From: Cercis canadensis
Lineage: Eukaryota; Streptophyta; Magnoliopsida; Fabales; Fabaceae
NCBI GenBank assembly: GCA_003255065.1
Contig: QAOA01007136.1
Location: 21,859 to 85,858 of the forward strand
Reading direction: 5' to 3'
DNA length: 64,000 nt
Of this stretch, positions 1-10,682 are shown piece by piece. The position numbers and the translations under genes were made by a program. Numbering within the stretch: the first letter of the stretch is position 1; every line of letters begins with the position of its first letter. Below the pieces are notes generated by a model. That model did no database searches. It worked only from the letters and a program-made list of their open reading frames with translations, and was not told the DNA's origin.

Positions 1-1334
1 TGATAGCCACTTATTGTAAGTTTTATGTTAAATTGCAGAACTCATGGACTAAAGTGAGGGAATGAGGTAAAGGGAGGATTTGGACAAAAAACCAGTGCTG
101 CAGCCCTTGAAATCCAGCGCCGCAGCCCTTGGAGCATCAGGATGCATGAACTAGACAGCAAACCAGCATTGCAGCGCCCGTGATTCAGCGCTACAGCGCC
201 AGTCTTCTAGCAAGCTAGCGCCGCAGCGCCAGTCTTCCAGCAACCCAGCGCCAGTTCCCAGCACTGTAGCGGCCACAATAGCAATTCAGGCAATGTTTCC
301 AGTGCCGCAGCGCTCGTGCGCGGACTACTGATACACATCACTCTATTTCTCTAGTTTTAGGGCTTTTCTTTAGTAGTATAAATAGGATATCTAGGAAAAT
401 AGAAAGGAGTTCATTCTTAGACACTTTTGGAGGCACAAAGGAGGCAAAACAAGGATTGAAGGAAGGAGATGCGAAGCTGATTCGAACTTCAAACCAGAGT
501 TTTTCCTCTTTTAACTTTGAATCATGTCTAAACTTTATTCTTTCTTGTTCTCTTCTTCTAGTATGAACTAATTCTCTTATCTAGGGATACGATGTAGCCT
601 AATTAGGACCAGCTGTAGTTTCATATGAAGTTAATTCCATTATTTATCTCTTCAATTTGAGCGTTTATCTCTTCTCTTAATGCTTCTGATTGTCTGGCCA
701 ATAATTAGATGAATTGTTAATCACAATGAGACCGGAAGGAGAGTTGTGTGTAAAGTTCCTTGGGGTAAATGTCATGAGTTACATGGAGGATATGAATATA
801 CCTCCATGGCTTATGTAATTAGTTAAAAAAATCCACAAAACTAAATGAATTTGTAATTATTGTAACTCGTATAGGGATATACAGGGTTAGTAATTAATGA
901 ATATTTACACTAGACCTTGGGAGAGGCTAATGAATGAATTAGGGAATCTTGATTAGCAAATAGGAAGATAAATTGGAGTTAATGGAATATGGAATGAAAG
1001 CTGGGAGTAATTATGGTGAAATCGGAACCCTAGGTGTTTCTCTCTTGCTGAATCTATCATTTTTTCTGGTTTGATTTGCTATTTTTTTGGTTTACATTGT
1101 TTTAATTCTATTTTCAGTTGTTTTATTGAAATATCTCCTTATCGATTGATTAGATAAAGTTAAGGTTAACCCTCTTTCGGTAGTTGGTACATTAGTCCTC
1201 GTGGGAACGATAAATTTATCTCATTTTATTACTTGCAAACGACAACGTACACTTGCATTGGAATTTTTACAATATTGTGGTTTCAGATTATATAATCATT
1301 ATAGAGTGGCGTGCTTCAAATCCCCATAGCTTCA
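1..1334 (+). repeat. Ty3/gypsy-type LTR (probably Athila/Tat-like), edge-truncated
   Basis: The window opens with TGATAGCCACTTATTGTAAG, which resembles the start of the LTR-like block near 35808 (TGATAATCAC...). The rest has the texture of long plant Ty3 LTRs: a short-transcript-like stretch around 370-480, an AT-rich leader, and near 1196 the phrase 'cctcgtgggaacgata', a common motif near the 3' end of such LTRs. No coding sequence is visible. A GC-rich run of diverged GCGCCGCAGCGC-like units lies at about 110-320. The 3' boundary is uncertain and I see no primer-binding site. Family assignment is inference from LTR style. Confidence 0.45.
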
Positions 1335-1706
1335 CACGAGGTTGGCTGTTTTCTTTTCTTCCATGGTGAACTTGCATTTCTCATCTAATAGAAGAGTATG
1401 TGATGAATTCTCTTGAAGTAAATTTAAATGGTTGATGAGGAATAGGGTTCCTGCAATGGGAGTTTACAGAGAAAATATTAATCAAATGCTTCTCCATCCA
1501 AACACACTCTAAAACTCAAGAAGCCATAGTCTTTGTAGCTTTCCAAGAAACAGATGCAGCACATTATTCATAACATGCTTGGCAACACTTTCCATTCCAT
1601 TTCACTAGTTAAGAGCCAAAGACTTGAGATATTAAACTTCCTTCAAAAAATTCAACTGTTGTTTCATCAAATCAACGTCACCTATGTATTGGGAAATTAT
1701 TCATCT

Positions 1707-1858
1707 TACGAGAATACACATATCTTATTAAAACACAAAAGCGATGAAAAATTTTCATTGAGGTCATGGTGAATCCAAGGCTTAAGCAATTAAGAAGAAA
1801 TTAGCTAGCTATTAGGAAAAAGATGAAAAAGAAAACTTCTTCGGCCTATAACACAAAA
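1707..1858 (+). repeat. Dispersed direct repeat, copy 1
   Basis: About 150 bp beginning 'gagaatacacatatct' and running through 'aagaagaaattagc' is repeated with moderate divergence at about 4030-4180. No terminal structure is visible, so this is probably a relic of an old local duplication or of an unclassified transposon. Confidence 0.55.
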
Positions 1859-3431
1859 GTTGTCCACTGCTCAATAGTACAAAAAGGGTCTGAATATTGG
1901 AGTTATATTTCAAGAATTGCTATCCCACACTGCACATCTTCAACTTGCATTGAATGAACGAGTGGCCATGATAACTTCATTGTGCTTTCATTTCTAAATT
2001 CCTTGGAGTTACCATGAGACCCCTCTACAATCCTCTGTCACAACCTTTCCAAATATGCAAAATAGTTTAGGCATGGAATGCTCATGGAAGAAAAAGTTAT
2101 ATAATTTATGAAAGAACCTATATGTTATAAAGTACATGAATAACAAGATATAAGAAAATATGTCAAATAAAAAATTTAACTTTTACCAAAAAATTGAGTT
2201 TGACATGCTTTTTTATATTGTATTATGTGTGACTTAATTATTTGATAAAAATACTAAAATTATTAAGTGAGTCATACTAAAATTTACCCAACTGAATAGG
2301 GATAACATTACTCCATTATAAATGCCAAATGTAACTCAACAAACACCAATAAAAATCCACATACATCATTAACATCACATTGAGAAACTACCAAAAAAGC
2401 AAACTAACTTGGGAATGACCCAACATCACTAACCTATAAAGAAAGGATAAAATCTAGAGACAAAAATGGTCTTATTATCAACCATTACAAAGAATCTAAC
2501 TTTTGAATAGTGAGAATTGATCAAATAAATAATTTCTTAAACCTCACAATCTTTGTTATGGAAAACCTTATTATTGTGCTCTTTCCATATCCGCCAAAGC
2601 ACAAAAGCTCATTTTGATGCCTAGAATGATGAAGAAAGGAGGAGAGACTGTTCCATCAATTCCTCCAAGAAAAAGTATCCAACGAGGTACGTAGATCAAA
2701 GCATCAATTTAGACTAAAACCGTACACATTGAGCCTTATAGGCATTCAACAAACACCTGCATAAAATGTTTCCTCATGATGCCTACCCACCTTACACTTG
2801 GTTCAATAGGTGCAACTATATCATTTTGTTTTTGTTTTTGTTCATGGAGGCTACATAATATAGGGGTAATATATTCATTCTGACCAAATAATTTATAGTT
2901 GAGTAATTCTGAAGTTGTTTTCAAGGTTTGTGAGTTATATGTTTAAATTCAGAGTTATTACCAAAAGTGCCAAAAAAAAAAAACATGTCCCTTCTAAAAT
3001 TTCATCTCACCGAACTTAATGAAATTTAAACCAATAATAGCACCACAAAGAGTCTTCCAAATAAATACACCGATTTAATTACTAGGAAGCTTAAGTAAAC
3101 AACTTGAGTAGAACAACTTTGAAATTTGCGTGTTAGTTCTTGAGTAAACAACTTCGAAATAGAGGGAAGTTTCTTGTCTTGTTCACCAAAAAAGAGAGGG
3201 AAAATGGTGAGGAAATTTTGTGCTTGTGTTAAGCGCTTTTGCTTTAGAATATATGGCAGAAACTTTATGATTTAAATTGTAAGGAATCTGGAACGTTAAA
3301 GAATAAAAATGAAAAGTATTCTCAAGTTTCACTATTTAAAAATAAAAAAAAGGCATTTAAGTGTTAAGGAAATTGAAGTTTTAAGTAAGTGTTGCAACAA
3401 GGATTAAATGACTAAAATACCCCTTGATGCT

Positions 3432-3940
3432 ATGTCGATATTATTCTTATATATGTGGTTATTATGTATAAAATATATGATTATTTTCTTTGGTATGTGA
3501 TTATTATGTTTAAATATAAACAAAATAAATATATATATATATATATATATAATAACCACATAGTATTGAAGGGTGCTTTAGTTGTTTTTGCTATGTGGCA
3601 ATTATTTAATTGGAACTCCAATTTCTTTAGCACTTAAGTGTCTTTTCTCCTTGATTTTAGAACGAAGAATAGTTTTACCAAGATAAAATAAGGCATACTA
3701 TATTCTTTTAAACCTTAGCTACAAAAAAAAAAAACCTTGGAGTGAAATGTGAAAGGGATAAAATTTTCAAACAAGGGCTTGACGTATATGGTTATTATAT
3801 ATAAAATATTCTCTATCTTGTGTGGTTATATTTTATATAGTATATATGTAATTATCATATTCAAATATAGAGAGAATAACCACGTAGGTTTAATGGAGTA
3901 TTTTGATCGAGATAGGTCAAGCACCACTTAAATTTTTTTT
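3432..3940. repeat. Two similar MITE-like AT-rich units
   Basis: Two units (about 3432-3640 and 3775-3940) share 'gtggttattat' at the left and 'aataaccac' toward the right, giving each weak inverted symmetry, and each is followed by a similar phrase ending 'cacttaa'. They may be two copies of a small MITE. No clean target duplication was found. Confidence 0.3.
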
Positions 3941-4029
3941 TCCCTCTTGCAGTCCATGGTATTTTGTTTTAAGGTTTGGAAATTTAGAATAATTCTCCCA
4001 AATAATAACTTTCAAAGGTTGACTTTAAT

Positions 4030-4180
4030 GAGAATACACATATCCTATTAAAATACACAAACGATGAAAAATTTTAATTGAGGTGATGATGAATCCAAGA
4101 TTCAAGCAACTAAGAAGAAATTAGCCAACTATTAGGAAAAGGATAAAAAAGAAAACAACTTCAGCCTATACAACATATGA
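4030..4180 (+). repeat. Dispersed direct repeat, copy 2
   Basis: Partner of 1707-1858 at an offset of about 2.3 kb, same orientation, with scattered substitutions and small indels. Confidence 0.55.
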
Positions 4181-4463
4181 AGCTTAAATATACGTTTTAG
4201 AAATATTTATAGTTATATAGATTCTATGTATTATTAATTTATCAGAATATGAACCTATAATATTAAAACTGTTCTACAATAATATTTTCATAAACTTTGT
4301 TTTTGTTCTCCAAAAACATTAAAGGAAACCCTGTTCATTGCATGGGCAAAACACAAGTATGTGTATGAACTAGTTGATGGAAAAAATTTGAACATCTATA
4401 TATATATATATATATACTCTCGACTTGCTTAATATTTTTTAAAAATTTCTACATACATATATT

Positions 4464-6024
4464 GGCTTTTTTACCAAAATAATACTTTTTTATAAAATAA
4501 ATATGAAAATAGGTTACTTTTCAAAATATTTACCAAAATGGGTCTATTTTTTTATGTCTAATATTCAAATATGCGTTTTCCTTAGAAAAACGCATATTTG
4601 AATATTAGGCACAAAACCCTTAATGCTTCCCTTTCACCCCTTTCTAAACCCTAAATCTCACATCCTCAACCTTAAATATTAAACCCTTAATCTTAAACTC
4701 AAATTTCAAACCCCAAATTCTTAACCCTAAACCCCAAACTCAAAATCCTAAATTCAAAACTTTAACCCCAAACTCAAAATCCTAAATTCAAAACCACAAA
4801 CCACAAACCACAAACTCTAAACCCATACCTTAAACCCTAAACTAAAAAAAACTTCAAATCTTAAACTCATAGCCCTAAACCCCAAACCAAAAAAAAACTC
4901 TAACTCTTAAATTTCAAACCCTAAATCCTAAACCCATAATCCAAATCCCTAAACCCTAAAGTCAAAAATAAAAATTCAACCCTAAATCCCACATCTTCAA
5001 CCCTAAATCTCAAACCCTTAATCCAAATCCCAAACCTTAACTCCTAACCCTAAACTCAAATCCCTAAACCCAAATGCCGTTTTGACTCTTGAAACGATGA
5101 AATTTGCCTAAAATCAAGTGATACGATGCTCGATTTGTGCTCCATTTCTGCCATGATTTAGTGTAAAAGAAGTGAAAATTCATTGCATAAATGGAACACC
5201 CAAAGTTGACCAGAAAAGTCAACAATGTCTGTTTTTGACAAGAGTACACTTTTCCAAATGGAAACGGCCTTCTAAGCAAAATGCGAGCTTTGCCCAGCAC
5301 GTCGCGTGATTTTAGCCAAATTCCATCATTTCGGGAGTTAAAACAACATTCGAGTTTAGGGATTTGGGTTTAGGGTTAGGAGTTGGGGTTTGTGATTTAG
5401 ATTTAAGATTAAAGGTTTGAGATTTGGGGTTGAAGATGTGAGGTTTAGGGTTGGATTTTTAGTTTTGATTTTAGGGTTTAGGGATTTGGATTATGAGTTT
5501 AGGATTTAAGGTTTGAAATTTAAGAGTTAGAGTTTTTTTTGTTTGGGGTTTAGGGTTAAGAGTTTAAGGTTTGAAGTTTTTTTTGAGTTTAGGATTTAGG
5601 ATATGGGTTTAGAGTTCGGAGTTTGTGGTTTAAGGATTTGGGGTTAAGGTTTTAAATTTAAGATTTGGAGTTTTATTTTTGAGTTTGGGGTTTGGGGTTT
5701 AAAATTTGAGTTTAAGATTAAGGATTTAATATTTGAGGTTGAGGATGTGGGGTTTAAGGTTTGGGAAGGGGTGAAGGGAAAGCGTAAAAAGTTTTGTGCC
5801 TAATATTCAAATATGCATTTTTCTAAGGAAAACGCACATTCAAATATGCGTTTTTCAAATACGCGTTTTTTTTTTAAGGAAAACGCATATTCAAATACGC
5901 GTTTTCTTTAGAAAAACGCATATTTGAATATTAGACATAAAAAAAAGACACATCTTGATAAATATTTTGAAAAGTAACCTATTTTCGTATTTATTTTATA
6001 AAAAAGTATTATTTTGGTAACCCT
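4464..6024. mobile_element. Foldback Mutator-like element with telomere-like arms, flanked by 9-bp TSD
   Basis: The 1,561-bp segment is almost entirely a giant imperfect inverted repeat. The left end reads GGCTTTTTTACCAAAATAAT and the reverse complement of the right end reads AGGGTTACCAAAATAATAC. Perfect 9-bp direct repeats ACATATATT flank it at 4455-4463 and 6025-6033, as expected for Mutator-superfamily insertion. Inside, the left arm (about 4620-5080) is a degenerate run of CCCTAAA/AACCCTA-like units and the right arm (about 5345-5770) is its reverse complement, leaving a loop of roughly 200-250 bp around 5120-5310. Nested palindromes built on TTCAAATATGCGTTTTC sit just inside each end. 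No transposase is encoded, so the element is non-autonomous. The Mutator assignment rests on TSD length and long TIRs. Confidence 0.82.
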
Positions 6025-6033
6025 ACATATATT

Positions 6034-7208
6034 ACTAGAATAATTATATCCACATATATACATGCATGTCATTCCTTTTTTTTTTTCTTTTATCTTACAA
6101 ATAACCTTTTAATATATAATGGCAACTTATCATTATTCTCATATTTTAAATGAAAAAAAATGCTTAAAAATAAGATGGAAGTGGGCCTATATATGCTTTT
6201 AAATTAAAATGATATTCATTTTCTTTTTCTAGTATAGTATATATAAAGAATATAAGTGTTTTATCAAAATTATCTTTTTGGAGAGATAAAGATGTAAAAT
6301 ACTAATGTGATTGCTAAGCTACACCCTAAACATAAGAAAGCATTCAAAAGATATTGCAAATTCAGGTAGATAAAAGCAGGGTAGATGTGATGACTTACTG
6401 AGAAGGAATTTTATCCAAGTTTTCTTCGTTTTGCTTCTGCATTTGATGTTACATATTCTCCCACAAACTCATCACAGCATTGATTGTCATCCTCAATCTC
6501 TCTTACTCTTTATCTGATGAGACTGCTGGAAGGGATCTCAAGTTATTATTTTGTCTTCGCTCATCCCTGGCTTTGCCCTATGCTTCCAAGTTTTCCTTAA
6601 TTACATAACACACAGATCTACAGTTCCACACTTGCATACGTTCAGCAAAGTGTGAGCATGAAATAATAATTGAAGTTTGTTATATATATTCACCTCTTGG
6701 ATGTTGCTGAATATTTCTATCATCACCACTCAACAATAAAATAATTGAAGTTTGTTACGTTTGTGACATTCACTGGATTGCACTACTTGTAGGAAATTGG
6801 AAACAGTAAATTCAATAACTCAATAAGCAGTCAATGGATTAGCAAAAACAGAAAGCCAGTAGACACGTATTATCATATTTTGCAACATAAGAAACAGTAT
6901 GCGTACAAATTTTCTTATGCAATATCCCACAGTCTGTGTAGCAAAATCTGAAGTCAACTGATGTGACTTACACTTCCTTCTATCCAATTAAGATTTTGCC
7001 ACATACATATTGATTTTTGTTACAGAAAATATACCAAAAACACCATTATGGATTACAACATAGATCACATACATTGTGGGCAAATCGATATGCAATAACT
7101 AGTGCTAAGAACAGCCTTTTCATTCACATACATCATAGGCAAATATGCAATAACTAGTGTTATTGAACTGCATATTTATTTAAGGATAAGATAGAGGGGC
7201 CTACTAAG
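6034..7208. other. Spacer and 3' flank of the BURP gene
   Basis: AT-rich sequence without a recognisable gene. The part next to 7208 is the 3' untranslated side of the minus-strand BURP gene. On the minus strand an AATAAA polyadenylation-like hexamer occurs at 7175-7180, about 30 bases past the stop codon. Confidence 0.5.
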
Positions 7209-8694
7209 TTAAATAGTCTTTTGGGGAATCCATATAACATTATCTGCAGGACTAAAGTGGCAAACTGGAGCAGTTCCTGGCTTGATTTTGAGTGTTCGGA
7301 AGGCCAGATGGTCTACAGCCCAATCTGATGTGTCTGAGTGGCACACAGCGGTTGCTTTGACTCTAGTTCCATCAGAACCTTCTAAGGGCACAAAATAAGC
7401 CCTAGTTGACCCACCTAGTTTATGACAATAAAAGACAACATATGGGTAATGTGTCTGGTGGCATGCCATCACCTCATCTGATATCTTATTTACTCCCGGT
7501 GCTATTGTATATGTCTGCAACTGGGTTTCTTTCTCCACCTCAGTTGAGTAGGACTTCACATTTTTCCCAAGTTTGGAAGTGACGTAATCAACCATGGATT
7601 CCAATGAAGTTGCACAATGATTTTTCTCCCCTTTAGTTGTTGGAGGTTTTTCACAATGATTAATGGAACCTTTTATTATCTTAGCTTCCTTGGACCCAGG
7701 TTCAATAGAAAACATCTTCAATATCTCAGGCAATTTTTTTAATGAAAATGGTATTGTATCCGCAACTTCACGAGGAATGAGGGCGGTGGAGTATGGGCTC
7801 TTTGTGAAGAGCATCTCCAATTTTTTTCCAGGATGCAAGTCGTTTTCAAAGAAGAACATGAACTTACAAGAATCATCACGCAAATGAGTCTCAACGGCAT
7901 CACGCTGCCAGACAAGAAGTTGAGCTTTTGAGTCATCATGTAGTTGATTAGCAGCATGCCGCCAGTTAGAGAGTTGAAGGTTTGGATCATCATGCAGTTG
8001 ATCAGTGATAGCAGCATGCCGCCAGTTAGAGAGTTGAAGGTTTGGATCATCATGCAGTTGATCAGTGATAGCAGCATGCCGCCAGATAAAGAGTTGAGCG
8101 TTTCGGTCATCATGCAGTTGATTAGCAGCATCCTGCCATCTAAGGAATGGAGAGTTTAGGTTATTATGCAGTTGATTAGCTGTGGCACGCCACAATAAAA
8201 GTTGAACGTTTGGGTCATCCCGCCAGAAAAAAAGTAGAGCTTTTGGGTCATCATAGATAGCCTTTCCCATGTTTCCTGTGATCACAAATACTATTCAAAT
8301 TCAACCAATTATGTGAGAAAACTTGGAATCTATGACTCTCGGTTATTTGTTCAATATAACTATTAAAATTGCAAATAAGATTTTTCTCAAATTTCTATAG
8401 TAACCAGCGCTTAGTAGATCTTTGATGGCTTTTGGCATTGTAGTATTGGGAAGCATGGAATTCCAGTAAAGTTCAGGAGGTAAAGCAGCATCGATTGCCA
8501 CCAGAGCAAGCTGCATTTCAATACAAAATCCAATAGTTTAGTTTATAATAACAGCAAGACAGCAACCACATGGAAATTTTCCAAATAAGGAAATGAAGAA
8601 GTCGAAGGTCTGAAGTTGACAAAAAAAAAATCTGGAAGTTGAAGCTCACAGTGAGATAAAAAAACATGGGTAGGACTCGGAGATGAAGCTTCAT
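7209..8694 (-). CDS. BURP-domain protein (RD22/USP-like), three exons
   Basis: Exons on the minus strand are 8694-8650, 8510-8405 and 8275-7209, with GT-AG introns and consistent phase, giving about 405 residues. Exon 1 gives a hydrophobic signal peptide starting MKLHLRVLPMFFYL. Exon 2 encodes the conserved BURP N-terminal block (ALPPELYWNSMLPNT, then MPKAIKDLL). Exon 3 carries imperfect repeats built on DDPNxxLxxW and then a complete BURP domain from FFFENDLHPGKKL to IWIP. The diagnostic spacing is exact: CH-X10-CH-X26-CH-X25-CH-X8-W. BURP proteins are secreted plant proteins acting in cell walls or storage compartments and are often stress- or development-regulated; this one's specific role is unknown. 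A TATA box lies about 100 bp upstream of the ATG. The frame is intact, so the gene looks functional. The ATG was chosen because it gives the signal peptide and splices in phase. Confidence 0.9.
7951..8085 (-). repeat. Perfect 60-bp tandem duplication in the BURP gene
   Basis: Two identical adjacent 60-bp units (7951-8010 and 8011-8070, with identity running on to about 8085) encode the 20-residue unit RHAAITDQLHDDPNLQLSNW twice. They lie in a longer array of diverged units at about 7890-8260. Perfect identity indicates a recent in-frame duplication. Confidence 0.9.
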
Positions 8695-8790
8695 GTTGAA
8701 GCAACGAAGCAGCAAAATGCCAAGAGCTAATAAGGAAGAGAAAAGTGAGATTGAGATCGTGAGATGGAATAAAGAGGAAGGTGGCTTTCG

Positions 8791-8804
8791 GTATTTATAT
8801 ACTC
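8791..8804 (-). promoter_or_regulatory. TATA box of the BURP gene
   Basis: On the minus strand the sequence reads GAGTATATAAATAC, with a good TATAAATA core roughly 100 bp upstream of the start codon. It is followed by a purine-rich leader. This is the only strong core-promoter motif near exon 1. Confidence 0.65.
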
Positions 8805-8819
8805 AGAAAAATTACACTC

Positions 8820-9360
8820 GCACTACATCTTGTTAGCAAAACCTCATATTTTTTTAATCTTTAGTTAAATATGAGATATCTAGAAAAGGTTTTGCAAAAT
8901 TCATTGAGAATTTTCATCTTGCACACTAATAAAGTCTAAAGTTTATACAAAATGGTTTGATTTATATATTGTCAATAATAAATGCTTTGTAAAAACTATC
9001 TTAATGATGATTTAAGTAATATTAGATTTTTTTATTGATTAACTTTAATAAAACATGATAAAAACTGGTCAAAATAGAAAAAATATTTAATTAGAATCAA
9101 TCATGACTTTTTATTTTATATTTTCATAATTTTTATAAGAAAAATGCATTTTTTAAATATAAAAATATTTTAAATTAAAATATGTAACTAATTTAAAAAT
9201 ATTAATATCTTAAATTTAACTTGTTATAAACTTGTCTTCTCAAGAAATAAGACGTGTAGTGTTGTTGCAATAGAATAATTTAACTGAGTTAACTTAACAA
9301 ATACCATATAGAAAGTACTAGGCCTTTCATAATAAGGTGGCAACAAAGCTACCATTTTCA
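8820..9360. other. AT-rich upstream spacer of the BURP gene
   Basis: Very AT-rich, no open frame of interest. It presumably includes upstream regulatory sequence for the divergent minus-strand BURP gene, but no specific element can be defended. Confidence 0.4.
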
Positions 9361-9369
9361 TTTTTGGAA

Positions 9370-10190
9370 AAATAGCACTACTCTAAGTGGGGTTCAAGTG
9401 AGATTATTTTGTAATTTTAGTGTTATTATAAAAAATTTAAAAAATTAAATTATTTAGTATATATTAAAATAATTAATTTTTTTTTTTAAAATACAAAAAC
9501 AAAATGATGCTAAAAAGAAAGTCATAAATAGCAATTTGACTGAAATAATATATTTAGACAAACTAATTACATAAATGGAGCACTTGTCAAACTATTTACT
9601 TAAAATGGACACTTTAAATATTTTAGTAATATTTCAATAAGAGTTTCGTGTTCCCTTAGAATACGTTTTTGTTAAAAGTGTGTTCAATTAAGTCAAGCTT
9701 CTAGCAAAAGTGTGACCCAATTTTGGTAAAAGCGTGACCATTTTTGAGTTGTGTGTTCACTTTGAAAACATTTTTGGCAAAAACATATTCTCTTAAAACA
9801 CGTTTTTCACAAAAGCGTGACCTAATTTTGATAAAAGTGTGACCTATTCTTAACAAAAGCGTATTTAAATTCTTATTGAAATATTATTAAAATATTTAAA
9901 AATATCTATTTTGTATAAATAATTTAAAAAATGTCTCAATTATATAAATAATTTATTCAAATATATTATTTGAGTCAACCGTCATAAACATATTTGAAAA
10001 TCTCTCAAAATATGTTTTTTTACATCTTTTTAATATTTTTTCATATTTAAATTTTACAAGAAATTAATTATTTTAATAAATACTGAATAATTTAATTTTT
10101 TAAAATTTTAACAATAACAAAAAACGAGTTTTATCTAGACTTATCAAACTGAATGAAAAAGTAGTACTACCCTTGCTAGGATAGGACCCA
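9370..10190. mobile_element. Second AT-rich foldback element
   Basis: The arms are inverted copies. A segment near 9430-9475 (TTAAAAAATTAAATTATTTA...) matches the reverse complement of about 10065-10110, and a segment around 9543-9655 (AAATAATATATTT... to ...ATATTTCAATAAG) matches the reverse complement of about 9866-9985. Weaker matching (TAGCACTACTC versus GTAGTACTACT) extends outward to the stated limits. The loop at about 9660-9860 contains several copies of AAAAGCGTGACC-like units. No coding capacity. Exact ends and target duplication were not identified; it may be Mutator-derived like the element at 4464. Confidence 0.55.
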
Positions 10191-10294
10191 CCCATAATAA
10201 ATGCATTTTGTCACATAGCAGTATAGTGACCCGCAGAAATGATTGCACGTCCATTATTATGTTTGATTGTGTTTTATAGTGTACTAGTACTATT

Positions 10295-10311
10295 CCCGCG
10301 CGATGCGCGGG
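10295..10311 (-). other. Helitron 3' terminal hairpin
   Basis: CCCGCGC and GCGCGGG form a perfect 7-bp stem around a 3-nt loop, located 7 nt from the CTAG terminus at 10287-10284. Helitron 3' ends characteristically carry such a hairpin just before CTRR. Confidence 0.85.
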
Positions 10312-10682
10312 CCACTGCGGGAGGGACTCGAGAAGTAGATGTGAGATGAATTATTAGTGATCATGGAATCATAAATTATATAAATCAACCGTATATAATA
10401 TATAAAGTGCGAATTTCATCCTTTGAATGATAATGCAATATATTCCAAGCATCAATCATGAATCCATAGGTAAGTTAACAATGCATTAAACTAATGCAAG
10501 AATAAGAGAAAACTGTAATGTAATTACATATAATGTATAATTGGGATTGTTGCTGTTAGCTTCTACGTCGTAGTTCCCATGAACTTGCTCTGAAACTGTA
10601 ATTGCAATATTGGTAAAATTATAATGTATGATATCAAATATATTGTGTTTGTATGTGTATTAACGGGCATGATTTAATTAAG

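Larger units (their letters stand above)
1335..4454. other. AT-rich intergenic spacer, no gene recognised
   Basis: Short open frames here have no recognisable domain or gene structure. The stretch holds two diverged direct-repeat pairs (listed separately) and AT microsatellites near 3529-3551 and 4396-4417. Nothing else is supported. Confidence 0.5.

Noticed and set aside
4620-5770. True telomere or chromosome end
   Set aside because: The CCCTAAA-like units are degenerate, face in opposite directions and lie inside a TSD-flanked foldback element.
7663-8159. Overlapping open frames on both strands across the BURP repeats
   Set aside because: They are shadow frames created by the repeated 60-bp units; only the 7209-8275 minus frame contains the BURP domain and splices in phase.
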